Positions 1-9,472 of a stretch of 64,000 nucleotides of DNA are shown piece after piece; the stretch's first letter is position 1, and each line of letters starts with the position of its first letter. The notes below the pieces were generated by a model. That model was given only the letters and a program-made list of their open reading frames with translations. It had not been told where the DNA came from and searched no databases. A program made the translations under genes and the position numbers. Source of the DNA: Planctomycetota bacterium. GTDB lineage: Bacteria; Planctomycetota; Phycisphaerae; Phycisphaerales; UBA1924. Location of the stretch: positions 62,001-126,000 of the forward strand of contig JAFLCN010000012.1 in assembly GCA_017303555.1 (NCBI GenBank), in the 5' to 3' direction.

Positions 1-714
1 GGAGAAGAGCACCAAGATGTCGAGGTCAAACTTGACCGGGAAGCCGCGAATCTGGACATCGCGTTCCTCGAGGATGTTGAAGAGGCCGACCTGGACGAGA
101 TCGTCGAGGTCGGGCAGTTCGTTCATGGCGAAGATGCCGCGGTGCATGCGGGGGATGAGGCCGAAGTGGAGAGATTCTTCGAGCGACATGCTCGCGCCTT
201 CGGCGAGTTTGCCCGGGTCGATCTCGCCGATCACGTCGGCGAACTTGGTGCCGGGCGCGAGGCGCTCGGCGTACCGGTCTTCGCGCGACCACCACGCGAT
301 GGGGGCGGCTTCGCCGTACTGCGCGAGGAACGCGCGGCCGACGGTCGTGATCGGGCTTTCGGGGTCTTCGTGGACGGGGGAGCCGCCGCGGAAGGAGGCC
401 GGGATATCGAGGTAGGGGATGAATGCGTCGAGAAAGCGGGGGAGCTGACGCATCAGGCGGCTCTTGGCCTGACCTTTTTCGCCGAGAAAGAGCATGTCGT
501 GCCCGGCGAGGATCGCGTTGATGATCTCGGGGATGACGGTGCTGTCGAAACCGACGATGCCGGGGAAGAGCGCGTCGCCGGAGCGGAGGGCGCGGCTGAG
601 GTTGGCGCGCAGCTCGGCCTTGACGGAACGGGATTTCCAGCCGGAGGCGCGTAAGTCCTTGAGCGTGGGGGGGAGATTGGACGGAATCGGGTTGTCGGTG
701 GAGGCGTTCTTCAT
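1..714 (-). CDS. Mg-chelatase/MoxR-like AAA+ ATPase (C-terminus cut by window edge)
   Basis: The frame is open from an ATG at 714 to base 1, giving the first 238 residues of a longer protein. A Walker A-like GEKGQAKSR follows the [16 protein letters not shown] region, as in the ChlI/BchI and MoxR AAA+ groups. A Walker B-like stretch [20 protein letters not shown] precedes [13 protein letters not shown], the hallmark of Mg-chelatase subunit I-like ATPases. Such proteins usually act with a vWA-domain partner as metal-insertion or protein-remodelling machines, so the partner may lie beyond the left edge. No bacteriochlorophyll gene is nearby, so a pigment role is not implied. The gene is divergent from cbs, with a 179-base spacer. 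The start is the first in-frame ATG before the conserved region; no clear Shine-Dalgarno is seen. Confidence 0.85.
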   Translation of the reverse strand, partial: MKNASTDNPIPSNLPPTLKDLRASGWKSRSVKAELRANLSRALRSGDALFPGIVGFDSTVIPEIINAILAGHDMLFLGEKGQAKSRLMRQLPRFLDAFIPYLDIPASFRGGSPVHEDPESPITTVGRAFLAQYGEAAPIAWWSREDRYAERLAPGTKFADVIGEIDPGKLAEGASMSLEESLHFGLIPRMHRGIFAMNELPDLDDLVQVGLFNILEERDVQIRGFPVKFDLDILVLFS

Positions 715-893
715 GGGTACGAAAGGAAACTCGCCGGAATGCCATTGTTGGATGCAGACAAAGGCACTTCGATGCGGATTTCAGGGCTGACCGGCGTGCG
801 AAGCGGGCGTATCGTCGTTTTCTGATGGCCTTCGGGCTGGCCCGAGAGAGAGGCCCTGTTCGGCGCCCAATTTGGTAAGGTGAACGCACTCAT

Positions 894-2270
894 ATGCACG
901 CAAACATTTCCGCCAATATTCTCGATGCCGTCGGCAGCACTCCCCTCGTCCGCCTGAACAAGGTCGTCGGGCCGGATGCGGCGACGGTGCTCGTCAAGTG
1001 CGAGTACATGAACCCGACGGGTTCAATCAAGGACCGGATGGCGGTGCACATTCTCAACGAGAGCGAGAAGCAGGGCTTGATCAAGCCCGGCGCAACGATC
1101 GTCGAGAACACGAGCGGTAATACCGGACAAGGCGTGGCGATGTGGGCCGCGGTTCGGGGGTATCGGTGCGTCTTCACGATGCCGGACAAGATGAGCCTTG
1201 AAAAGGTGAACATGCTCAAGGCGTTCGGGGCCGAGGTGGTGATTACGCCGACCGATGTGCCGGGCGATTCGCCGGAGCATTACGTCGAGACGGCCAAACG
1301 CATCGCCCGCGAGACGCCGGGCGCGTTCTATGTGAACCAGTATCACAACCCGCTGAATATCGATGCCCACATGCTCTCGACGGGCCCGGAGATCTGGAAG
1401 CAGACCGGGGGCAAGATCGACGCCGTCGTTGCCGGCGCCGGAACCGGCGGCACGATTTCGGGCATCGGTCGCTACTTCAAGCGAAACCACCCGCACGTTC
1501 GCGTGGTCGGCGTCGATCCGATCGGCAGCGTGCACTATCACTATTTCTACACGAAGACGATGCCAACGCCGCATGTGTACAAGGTCGAGGGTATTGGTGA
1601 AGACATTCTTTGCGACGCGATGGACTACTCGGTGGTGGATGAGTTCCACCAGACCAACGACAAAGAAGCGTTCACGATGGCGCGGCGCCTCGTGCGCGAA
1701 GAGGGCCTCTTCTGCGGCGGATCTTCCGGCTGCAATGTCCACATCGCGATCAAGGTCGCGAAGCTGCTCGGGCCGGGCAAGACGGTTGTGACGCTGCTGC
1801 CGGATTCCGCGACGCGGTACACGACCAAGTTCCTGAACGATGCGTGGATGAAGGATTACGGTTTCCTGGGCAGCGACCGCGACCTTGGAGTCGTCGAAGA
1901 CATTCTCAAAGGACGGCAGGGGCAGGTCATCACGGCGAAGGAAACCGATTCGGTCGAGTCGGTGATCGCGCTGCTCAAGAAGCACGGCGTTTCGCAGGTG
2001 CCCGTGGTGGATGACAAGGGCCGCCCGCACGCGATCATCGCGGAAGTGGACATTCTGCGCGGATTGCAGGAAGGCAACGCCCAGATGTCGTCGCCGGTGA
2101 AGGCGGTTGCGCAGCGCATCGGCGGGTTGATCTATCCGAAGGCACGCATCGAAGAGCTGTACCGCATCTTCGAGACGAACCAGGTCGCGATCGTGGTTGA
2201 CAACGAGAAGATCGTCGGCGTGGTGAGCCAGATCGACGTGATCGATTTCATGAGCAAGAAAGGCCGGTAG
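894..2270 (+). CDS. Cystathionine beta-synthase (PLP fold plus C-terminal CBS domain pair)
   Basis: This 458-residue enzyme should condense homocysteine with serine to give cystathionine in the cytoplasm. The N-terminal part is the fold II PLP domain: VGSTPLVRLN near residue 14, PLP lysine K46 in NPTGSIKDRMA, TSGNTGQG phosphate contact, GAGTGGTISG loop and GGSSGCN late motif. Residues from about 335 to the end form two CBS repeats, a putative ligand-sensing module as in eukaryotic CBS; a plain cysteine synthase (CysK/CysM) lacks this tail. A purine-rich AAGGTGA lies 12 bases before the ATG. The cystathionine gamma-lyase-type gene follows 145 bases later, making a reverse transsulfuration pair. 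Confidence 0.93.
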   Translation: MHANISANILDAVGSTPLVRLNKVVGPDAATVLVKCEYMNPTGSIKDRMAVHILNESEKQGLIKPGATIVENTSGNTGQGVAMWAAVRGYRCVFTMPDKMSLEKVNMLKAFGAEVVITPTDVPGDSPEHYVETAKRIARETPGAFYVNQYHNPLNIDAHMLSTGPEIWKQTGGKIDAVVAGAGTGGTISGIGRYFKRNHPHVRVVGVDPIGSVHYHYFYTKTMPTPHVYKVEGIGEDILCDAMDYSVVDEFHQTNDKEAFTMARRLVREEGLFCGGSSGCNVHIAIKVAKLLGPGKTVVTLLPDSATRYTTKFLNDAWMKDYGFLGSDRDLGVVEDILKGRQGQVITAKETDSVESVIALLKKHGVSQVPVVDDKGRPHAIIAEVDILRGLQEGNAQMSSPVKAVAQRIGGLIYPKARIEELYRIFETNQVAIVVDNEKIVGVVSQIDVIDFMSKKGR

Positions 2271-2276
2271 GAGGAT

Positions 2277-2383
2277 TTACCACGGAGCACACAGAGAGCA
2301 CAGAGGGAGATGCTGACAAGAGAAATCTCAGCCAGTGTTCTCTTGTCTTTCTCCGTGTGCTCTGTGCCCTCTGTGGTGAAATG
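2277..2383. repeat. Inverted pair of CACAGAG-rich intergenic repeat
   Basis: Two diverged copies of a unit with core CCAC(A/G)GAG...CACAGAG face each other, the left from 2277 and the right ending at GTGGTGAA near 2380. Together they could fold into a long imperfect hairpin. Related units occur at 40591-40782 and 49052-49092. The element lies between cbs and the downstream gene and ends about 30 bases before that gene's start. Confidence 0.75.
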
Positions 2384-2415
2384 TCTTTCCCTTCGTTTCT
2401 TTGAGCCACGAAACT

Positions 2416-3633
2416 ATGTCGCAAGAAACCCACCGTTTTGGAACCAACTGCATCCACGCCGGTCAATCGCCGGACCCAACGACCGGCGCGATCATGACGC
2501 CTGTCTACATGACGAGCACGTTCGTGCAGAAGTCGCCGGGTGTCTTCAAGGACGGGTACGACTACGCGCGTAGTAAAAATCCGACGCGGCAGGCGCTCGA
2601 GGACAATCTTGCCGCGCTTGAAGGTGGGACAGTCGGTCTTGCTTTTTCCAGCGGGCTCGCGGCGATGGACTGCGTGCTCCACCAGCTCCGCGCGGGCGAT
2701 CACGTCGTGCTTTCGGATGATGTCTACGGCGGTTCGTTCCGGCAGATGGACAAAGTGTTTCGACACATGAACATGTCCTACACGCGGGTGGACATGACCA
2801 AGCTCGCCGAGATCGAGAAGGCGATGACACCCAAAACGCGGGCGGTCTGGCTCGAGACACCGAGCAATCCGATGCTCAAGGTGATCGACATCCCCGGCGT
2901 GCGGAAACTCGTTGATAGCGCGAAAGTGAGCGATCTCGGAACTACCGACAAGTCGATCGGCCCGCTCGGCTCGCCGCTGGAAAAGCCGCTTCTGGTCGTC
3001 GACAACACGTTCGCTTCGCCGTACCTGCAGAATCCGCTCGCGCACGGCGCGGACGTGGTGCTGCACTCGTGCACGAAGTACATCGGGGGACACAGCGACA
3101 TGGTGGCGGGGGCGCTCATCACAAAGGATGAGGCACTCGGCGAGCGTCTGAAATACGTCCAGAACGCAGTGGGGGCAGTGCCCGGCGCGATGGATTGCTT
3201 CCTGATGCTGCGCAGTACCAAAACGCTGCACCTTCGCATGCAGAGGCACTGCGAGAACGCGATGAAGATCGCGCAGTGGCTCGAACAGCATTCCAAGATC
3301 GAGAAGGTGATCTATCCCGGTCTCGCCAGCCACCCGCAGCACGCGCTGGCAAAGAAACAGATGCGAAACGGCTTCGGCGGCATGATCTCCTGCGTTGTGA
3401 AAGGCGGTCTCGAACCCTCCCGAAAGGTGCTCGAGAAGACCAAGCTCTTCTCGCTCGCAGAGTCGCTGGGAGGCGTCGAGAGCCTGATCGAGCATCCGGC
3501 CATCATGACCCATGCGAGCGTGCCGGCCCCTGCCAGGGCGATCCTGGGTATCGCGGACGGGCTGATCCGGCTCAGCGTTGGGTGCGAGGATGTTGAAGAC
3601 CTTACGAGCGATCTTGATCACGCTCTCGCGTAA
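2416..3633 (+). CDS. Cystathionine gamma-lyase / gamma-synthase family PLP enzyme
   Basis: A 405-residue Cys/Met-metabolism PLP enzyme (fold type I). Motifs: HAGQSPDPTTGA at the N-terminus, Y-ARSKNPTRQALE, SGLAAMD, LETPSNP, VDNTFASP, and the PLP lysine in SCTKYIGGHSDMVAG. It follows a CBS-type cystathionine beta-synthase, so gamma-lyase (cystathionine to cysteine, 2-oxobutyrate and ammonia) is the more likely activity; a gamma-synthase (MetB) role cannot be excluded from sequence. About 20 extra residues lie before VVDNTF. The ATG at 2416 is preferred; an in-frame TTG 15 bases upstream is possible, and neither has a strong Shine-Dalgarno. Confidence 0.92.
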   Translation: MSQETHRFGTNCIHAGQSPDPTTGAIMTPVYMTSTFVQKSPGVFKDGYDYARSKNPTRQALEDNLAALEGGTVGLAFSSGLAAMDCVLHQLRAGDHVVLSDDVYGGSFRQMDKVFRHMNMSYTRVDMTKLAEIEKAMTPKTRAVWLETPSNPMLKVIDIPGVRKLVDSAKVSDLGTTDKSIGPLGSPLEKPLLVVDNTFASPYLQNPLAHGADVVLHSCTKYIGGHSDMVAGALITKDEALGERLKYVQNAVGAVPGAMDCFLMLRSTKTLHLRMQRHCENAMKIAQWLEQHSKIEKVIYPGLASHPQHALAKKQMRNGFGGMISCVVKGGLEPSRKVLEKTKLFSLAESLGGVESLIEHPAIMTHASVPAPARAILGIADGLIRLSVGCEDVEDLTSDLDHALA

Positions 3634-3637
3634 AAAA

Positions 3638-3669
3638 GCCGCCGATCGCTTCGGGGCACGATCGGCGGC
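3638..3669 (-). terminator. Rho-independent terminator between convergent genes
   Basis: GCCGCCGATCG (3638-3648) pairs perfectly with CGATCGGCGGC (3659-3669) around a 10-base loop. Read on the minus strand, the stem is followed by six T residues. It should therefore end the DUF4139 transcript, while possibly also helping the plus-strand gene that stops at 3633. Confidence 0.85.
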
Positions 3670-3701
3670 GGCAATGGATTCGAATTTGAGTAGCGTCCGC
3701 G

Positions 3702-5876
3702 TTACTCGACCGTCAGGTCGCTGAGGAACTTATTCAGCTCTTCCTGCTGCTTGCGAAGCTCGTTTCGCGTGTTGATGTTGTCGGCCCCGATCTGTTCGCC
3801 CTGCGTTTCCTGCTCGCCGAGCTTCTTCATATAGCGGGCGTAGAGGTCGGAGTTGCGGTCGATGGCCTGCATGTTGGCGCGGGTGCGGGCCTGGTCTTCG
3901 CTGATGCGCTTCCATTCGGCATCGAGGTCGGAGGATTTGCGTTCGAGTGATTTGATCGCGGCCTGGCGCTTGGCGACTTCGCGGAATGTTTCGAGCACCT
4001 TGGGTGAGAGCTTGCCCGATTGCTGCCACGCGAGGATGGTGCGGTCGTCGTAGGAGTTGATGCCAACGGTCGTGACACCCGCGGATTCCTGTACGACGGT
4101 GAAGTCCTTCTTTTCGCCGGGCTTCAGCTCGACTTCGAAGCGGTACAAAGAAGCGGTTTCACTCGTGGGCTTAAGTGAGTCGATCAGCTTGTACCCGCCC
4201 AGACGGGGCTGCTCCAGAATGACCGTGCGCGAGGCCTTTTCGCTTTTGTTTCGAAGTTTGTAAGTCGTGGTCTGCGTTGAGACCGAGCGCATCTCGAAAC
4301 TGCCCTGCACAATGCGGAGTCTCTTCATGTCGTTCGAGGACGATTCATCGGTGACGGCGACCACTTCGAGATCGGTTGCGTAGGAAACGAGCCGCGTGTC
4401 GCCGGGGCCGATCTGCTCGATCATGGAATCGCCGGCGTAGACGCCCGAGTCGTAGATTGCGAGCGGACCGGGGAGCAACTGCAGATCGGTTGAGTTAGTG
4501 AGTTCCATTCCTCGCATGGGATAGCGGGTCTGGTTCGCTGGGCCGGGCGAGAGGATGCTGACGCGGCGGGTTTTCACATCCGCCCCGACGATGGGAATCA
4601 TCGCGGAACTCTGGCGCGCGATGGTGGTGGGGGTGGAAACGTCGTAGTGGAAGACTTCGCCGGTGACGACCCCTCCGGCTCCCGCCGGCATGGACGCCGA
4701 GAGCGAACCACCCATCGAGGCGTCGCGTTCTCGCAGGGACTGATCCAATGCTGGTGATGCTGGGGCAGCCTCTGACATGCTGAACTGTCTCTTGTTCTCG
4801 ACGGATTGCCCTCTGTTCGCAATCGCCATCTTCCGGGCCGCGGCCTGCAACTCGTCTTTCTGGTTGCTTTGGGTAAACGACCGATCGATCATGCTGTCTT
4901 CGTACACCCGAGGCATCATCCCGCCGACACTTGGCACCGCGACATTCGGCCGCCAGGCAAACAGCGGCTCCTGCAAATCCATGGTGAAGCTCACGGGTCT
5001 TCCCGAAACCAGCGACAGCCGCACATCCGTCCAGTCCTCGTCCGTGGTGTTCTCAATGATCGCCCAGCCGCTCATGCGGGTCGGGGCTTTTTCATCCAGC
5101 AGCACGCGATAGGACGCCTTCCACACCGGCGACTCGTGCGTGTACATCACCGCGACTTCGCGATCGCCGGTGCCCGCAAACGAAACATCGAGCGAGCGGC
5201 TTTGCTCCTGCCTTTGCTGAGCGATCGCGGTGAGAGCCTTGGTGAGTTCGGCCTGCAAATCCGGATCGGTGAGTTCGATCGAGCGCGCCTCAAACAAGTT
5301 CACGGAGTGGATGCCGCCCTTCCCGACCACATTCAGGAACGGCACTTGAATCGTCTTCTGCGCGTTGCCGCTCGCTTCTTCGCGGACTTCGCTGCCGAGT
5401 ATCGTTCCGGTCACGGTGCCGTTTGCCGAGGTCACTTTCACTTCAGCGCCGCGGAGCCGACCGAGCAAAACGCCCATCGACGGGTCATCGCCGAGATTGA
5501 TTCCGAACGCCGCCAGCCTCCGTGCCAGCGGCGCGTTGCTTGCGTAGGAGACGCCGCGCACGGAGCCTTTTCCAGACATATCCGCGGCGACCAGTGATTT
5601 CAGGACGTCGTTCACCTGCGCGTTGTCGAATCGCAAGCGGAGCGTCGAGTCGCCTGCGACAGATCCGGAGCGTTCGAACGAGGCGACGCCCGACCGGTAA
5701 AGGGTGATCCGCGTGATGGGCAACGTCGCCTCGCCTTTGTCGGCGTTCCGGGCTTCCGCGGCCTCGATTCCCCTCTCGGCCCATTCCCCGCCCGCTCCCA
5801 ACGCCGCCCGATCCGGCAGAGCGAAGCAAAGACCGGACACGAGCGTCAGAGCCAGGGCAACTCGCAGCTTCAACAT
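3702..5876 (-). CDS. Secreted DUF4139-type protein of unknown function
   Basis: A 724-residue protein with an N-terminal signal peptide (hydrophobic residues about 5-25, Ala-rich cleavage region). The N-terminal third starts ITRITLYRSGVASFERSG and contains a region with VNDVLKSLV. The central part, with YTHESPVWKASYRVLL and ENTTDEDWTDVRLSLVSGRP, is typical of the DUF4139 beta-rich domain. The C-terminal 110 residues are charged and likely coiled coil. The family has no firmly assigned function; an envelope or periplasmic role is inferred from the signal peptide. GGAGTG lies 7 bases before the ATG. It stands alone between a terminator and the divergent dehydrogenase gene. Confidence 0.85.
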   Translation of the reverse strand: MLKLRVALALTLVSGLCFALPDRAALGAGGEWAERGIEAAEARNADKGEATLPITRITLYRSGVASFERSGSVAGDSTLRLRFDNAQVNDVLKSLVAADMSGKGSVRGVSYASNAPLARRLAAFGINLGDDPSMGVLLGRLRGAEVKVTSANGTVTGTILGSEVREEASGNAQKTIQVPFLNVVGKGGIHSVNLFEARSIELTDPDLQAELTKALTAIAQQRQEQSRSLDVSFAGTGDREVAVMYTHESPVWKASYRVLLDEKAPTRMSGWAIIENTTDEDWTDVRLSLVSGRPVSFTMDLQEPLFAWRPNVAVPSVGGMMPRVYEDSMIDRSFTQSNQKDELQAAARKMAIANRGQSVENKRQFSMSEAAPASPALDQSLRERDASMGGSLSASMPAGAGGVVTGEVFHYDVSTPTTIARQSSAMIPIVGADVKTRRVSILSPGPANQTRYPMRGMELTNSTDLQLLPGPLAIYDSGVYAGDSMIEQIGPGDTRLVSYATDLEVVAVTDESSSNDMKRLRIVQGSFEMRSVSTQTTTYKLRNKSEKASRTVILEQPRLGGYKLIDSLKPTSETASLYRFEVELKPGEKKDFTVVQESAGVTTVGINSYDDRTILAWQQSGKLSPKVLETFREVAKRQAAIKSLERKSSDLDAEWKRISEDQARTRANMQAIDRNSDLYARYMKKLGEQETQGEQIGADNINTRNELRKQQEELNKFLSDLTVE

Positions 5877-6088
5877 GATTCACTCCAATTGTGTGTGCGC
5901 CGTGTGTGAAGCGCACCAACGTCGAACCGGGTTCGGCGTTCTGAACGCTTTCTGGCGACTCGCTTTGAGGTCACGTCCACATCCCTTCAGCACGCGCCCC
6001 GCGATCGCCGATCCGTATAGTCCACCCTTGTAAGCACAGGGGCAGTCAAAGGCGGCCGAACTTCCGGCCCGTGCGGGATGTATCGGCG

Positions 6089-9000
6089 ATGACGAGTCTT
6101 CCAGTCCTGAACAACTCCGGCTCACCCGCACGCTCGTGGGATGCGCCGCCTCTTTCGCCCGATTTTGACCGCGACGGGGTGGCCCGGGCGTTTGCATCGA
6201 CGGTGGAGGGTGAAGTCCGCTTCGGGCTGCACGATCGCATGCTCTACGCCACGGATGCCTCGCTTTATCAGGTCGAACCTCTGGGCGTTTTCATCCCCGC
6301 AAGCACGGATGATGCCGTCCGTGGCGTCCGGTTCTGTGTTTCCCGGAACCTTCCGATCCTTCCCAGAGGCGGAGGCACTTCGCTTGCCGGGCAATGCACC
6401 AATCGGGCCGTGGTGATCGATTTTTCGAGCCGCTGCAACCGCCTGCTGGAGACGGATGCCGCGGGGCGAACGTGCCGCGTGGAGCCCGGGATCACGCCCG
6501 ATGATCTCAACGATCGGCTTGCGTCCACGGGCCTGTTCTTCGCGCCGGACCCGGCGACCTCGAAGCACGCCAACGTTGGCGGCTGCATTGGCAACAACGC
6601 GGCGGGCGCGCGATCGATCCTGTACGGACGCACATCCGAGAACTTGATCTCGGTGGATGCCTGTCTCGCCGACGGCTTTGTTGCCCGGCTGGAGTCGGGG
6701 GCCGCATCGCGGCATGAGCACATCGGGCGACTCACGCGGCGCGTGGTGGATGTGGTGCTTCGGAATCGGGAAGCGATTCGAGAGCGATTTCCGAAGACCG
6801 TCCGACGCAACGCTGGTTACAGCCTCGACCTGATGCTGAACCAGATCGAGGCTTCGCGGGGCGATCTTGATGGGATCAATCTCGCGCATCTGCTGGCGGG
6901 GAGCGAAGGCACGCTTGCCGTGACGCTCGGCGCGCAGCTGAGGCTTCATCCGCGTCCGAAGCTCAAGGGATTGGCGCTGCTGAGTTTCAATGATCTTGAT
7001 CCGGCGATTGAGGCGACGGTGCCGATTCTCACGACGGGGCCGTCGGCAGTGGAATTGCTCGACGACACGGTCATCGATCTCGCTCTGGCGAACATCGAGT
7101 ACCGCAAGTACGTGGAGATCATGCCGCGCCCGCATTCGGGCCAGCTTCGCGCGATCCTGTATGTCGAGTACTACGGGAACAGCGCGGACGAATTGAAAGC
7201 GAAGTTTGAATCGCTTCGGCATCTCTTCCCGTCCGTTTCGATGAAGGAAGTGACCGACGCGGCATCCATGGCAAGCGCGTGGAAACTGCGAAAGGCCGGC
7301 GAGCCGCTGCTGCACGGTGTCGCTGGCGCCCGCAAGCCGATCACGTTCATCGAGGACAATGCAGTGCCGGTCGAGCACCTCGTCGAGTTTGTGAGGCGAC
7401 TGCGCGAGATCGTGACGAAGCATGGAACGCGGGCCGCATACTGGGCCCATGCCTCTGTCGGCGTCTTGCATGTTCGCCCGCTCATCGATATTCACGACGA
7501 GGCCGACCGCCAGCGCATGCAAGCGATCGCAGTAGAAACGGCCGATCTCGCCAAGAGCCTCGGGGGCGTGATGTCGGGCGAGCACGGTGATGGCCGCGTG
7601 CGCGGGCCGCTGCTCGAACGTTTTTACGGCCCGGTCCTGATGCAGGCGATGCGGGAGATCAAGGAGATCTTCGACCCGCGGAACCTGCTCAATCCCGGCA
7701 ACATCGTCGAGCCCCGGCCGATCGAATCGATTGCCGAGAATCTACGCATTGAGCCGGATGGCAAGCCTCTCTCGATTCCGGCTGTCAACACGTTCTTCAA
7801 CTACGACGACCAGCACGGATTTGATGGTGCCGTCGAAATGTGCAACGGATCGGGTGTCTGCCGCAAGAAGTCCGGCGGCACGATGTGCCCTTCCTACATG
7901 GGCACGCTCGATGAGCGCCACAGCACGCGCGGGCGTGGCAACGCCCTGCGGCTTGCGATCTCCGGGCAGTTGACCCCCGGCAGCGCAGAGCCCGCGTGGA
8001 ACGACGCCGAGACGATCAAGACGCTTGATCTCTGTCTCTCGTGCAAAGCGTGCAAGACCGAGTGCCCGAGCAATGTGGACATCTCACGGCTGAAAGCCGA
8101 GTACACGGCTCAGCGGTTCCGCCAGAACGGCGGAGCGCCCCTGAAAACGATGCTGCTCGGACACTTCCGCCCGCTCGCACAACTCGGTTCGTTCACGCGC
8201 GGCATCTCCAACTGGATGAATTCGTCGGCGCTCGGTCGGACGGTGATCAACGCGGTCATGGGCTTCGATCAGCGGCGCACTGTGCCGCCGTTTTCGCCGA
8301 GCCTGAAGCGATCGTTCCGAAACGAAGCGCCGGCGAAACAGGAGCAGCCAACGGTCGCCCTCTTCGGCGACTGCTTCACGATGTATCTGGATTCGGGCAT
8401 CGGCGCTGCGGCGAAGCGGGTGTACGAGCGGCTCGGATATCGCGTGACATTGGCCGACGCCGGCTGCTGCGGCAGAACACTGATCTCGACCGGCCTCCTC
8501 GAAGAGGCGACGACCCAGATCGATCGCACCATCGAGCGGCTCCGGCCGCTCGCAGACGATCCGTCCGTGCGTGCCATTCTGGTGATCGAGCCTTCGTGTC
8601 TTTCCGCGATGAAGGATGACTGGCTCCAGCTCAAGCTCCAATCCTCGCTCGAACTCCGCCGCCGCATCGCGTCCAAGAGTTTCCTCGCCGAGGAGTTTCT
8701 CGCGAAGGAAGCCAAATCACACCCGAATCAGAAGGCGATCAGCGATGCGGCACAAGTCGCCTCGGTCGAAAGCTCACCGGTCATTCTGCACGGGCACTGC
8801 CATCAGAAGGCACTCTGGGGTGCGGAGTCGAGCGGTGCGGCGTTGAAGCTCTTCGCGGGCGCTCGCGTGCGAACACTCGACACGGGGTGCTGCGGCATGG
8901 CGGGTTCGTTTGGCTACTCAAAGGACAAGTTTGACCTGTCCATGAAGATCTGCGAGCTGGACCTTGCGCCTGCGGTGCGTGCGGCAAAGAGCTCGGACAG

Positions 9001-9118
9001 TGCATCGCCGATCTGCGCACCCGGCACTTCTTGCCGACATCAGATTCACGATGCAACGTCTGAGCACGCGGTGCATCCGATCGAGCTCATCGACCGCTGG
9101 ATGCAAGCGGCGCGTTAG
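6089..9118 (+). CDS. FAD-linked dehydrogenase fused to Fe-S/CCG domains (YdiJ-like)
   Basis: A protein of about 1009 residues joining three modules. First, a FAD-binding PCMH domain with PRGGGTSLAGQCT and GGCIGNNAAGARS; then a FAD-oxidase C-terminal domain with SGEHGDGRVRG. Next, a ferredoxin-like part with CNGSGVCRKK...CPS and CLSCKACKTECPS. Last, two CCG cysteine-rich units ending DAGCCGR and DTGCCGMAGSFGYSKDK with HGHCHQK between. This is the architecture and length of YdiJ-type D-2-hydroxyacid dehydrogenases (substrates in the family include D-lactate, glycolate and D-2-hydroxyglutarate) that pass electrons through Fe-S clusters. The substrate cannot be read from sequence. ATG 6089 is chosen over an in-frame GTG at 6071. 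Its stop overlaps that of the convergent CDGSH gene. Confidence 0.92.
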   Translation: MTSLPVLNNSGSPARSWDAPPLSPDFDRDGVARAFASTVEGEVRFGLHDRMLYATDASLYQVEPLGVFIPASTDDAVRGVRFCVSRNLPILPRGGGTSLAGQCTNRAVVIDFSSRCNRLLETDAAGRTCRVEPGITPDDLNDRLASTGLFFAPDPATSKHANVGGCIGNNAAGARSILYGRTSENLISVDACLADGFVARLESGAASRHEHIGRLTRRVVDVVLRNREAIRERFPKTVRRNAGYSLDLMLNQIEASRGDLDGINLAHLLAGSEGTLAVTLGAQLRLHPRPKLKGLALLSFNDLDPAIEATVPILTTGPSAVELLDDTVIDLALANIEYRKYVEIMPRPHSGQLRAILYVEYYGNSADELKAKFESLRHLFPSVSMKEVTDAASMASAWKLRKAGEPLLHGVAGARKPITFIEDNAVPVEHLVEFVRRLREIVTKHGTRAAYWAHASVGVLHVRPLIDIHDEADRQRMQAIAVETADLAKSLGGVMSGEHGDGRVRGPLLERFYGPVLMQAMREIKEIFDPRNLLNPGNIVEPRPIESIAENLRIEPDGKPLSIPAVNTFFNYDDQHGFDGAVEMCNGSGVCRKKSGGTMCPSYMGTLDERHSTRGRGNALRLAISGQLTPGSAEPAWNDAETIKTLDLCLSCKACKTECPSNVDISRLKAEYTAQRFRQNGGAPLKTMLLGHFRPLAQLGSFTRGISNWMNSSALGRTVINAVMGFDQRRTVPPFSPSLKRSFRNEAPAKQEQPTVALFGDCFTMYLDSGIGAAAKRVYERLGYRVTLADAGCCGRTLISTGLLEEATTQIDRTIERLRPLADDPSVRAILVIEPSCLSAMKDDWLQLKLQSSLELRRRIASKSFLAEEFLAKEAKSHPNQKAISDAAQVASVESSPVILHGHCHQKALWGAESSGAALKLFAGARVRTLDTGCCGMAGSFGYSKDKFDLSMKICELDLAPAVRAAKSSDSASPICAPGTSCRHQIHDATSEHAVHPIELIDRWMQAAR

Positions 9119-9351
9119 GCTTCCGATTCTTCCGTTGAATCCAGCACGGCCTTGGTGACAGGGTCGTACCGGTAAAGCCTGCCGGGCTCTTCGCGGCAGG
9201 ACTTGTGTGTGCCATCGCAGAGCGGAAACTTGCTGGAAAGCCCGCAAGCGCAGATGAAGATGGATTTCAGGTTGCCCTGGGCGTCGCGGGGCCAAGTGGC
9301 CGGATCGATCTTGATGGGGCCTGTTTGTTCGAGTCGGACCAGTCGTGCCAT
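9115..9351 (-). CDS. CDGSH-type iron-sulfur protein
   Basis: A small protein of 78 residues with a complete CDGSH (mitoNEET-type) motif, CACGLSSKFPLCDGTHK: three cysteines and one histidine that would bind a redox- and pH-labile 2Fe-2S cluster. The start is the ATG at 9351, with GGAG about 8 bases upstream (minus strand); the open frame upstream of it is not conserved in style. It is convergent with the FAD/Fe-S dehydrogenase, the two stop codons overlapping by two bases. Cytoplasmic; its electron or cluster partner is unknown. Confidence 0.9.
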   Translation of the reverse strand: MARLVRLEQTGPIKIDPATWPRDAQGNLKSIFICACGLSSKFPLCDGTHKSCREEPGRLYRYDPVTKAVLDSTEESEA

Positions 9352-9472
9352 GCAATTCTCCGGGGAATTCGATGGTATGGTCGGTGCGGGACTTCTTGCA
9401 TGCGTTAGAATCTTGTGAAGGTTGGCCGCCAGCGTGGGGACATTGGCGGGTTCCAGGAGGCCGCGGGTAGAT

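Noticed and set aside
26-889. A 287-codon minus-strand open frame
   Set aside because: It is an off-frame shadow of the AAA+ gene, with Arg/His/Pro-rich sequence and no domain.
2271-2415. A SAM or other riboswitch upstream of the cystathionine gamma-lyase-type gene
   Set aside because: The spacer is the CACAGAG inverted repeat; no SAM aptamer core was seen.
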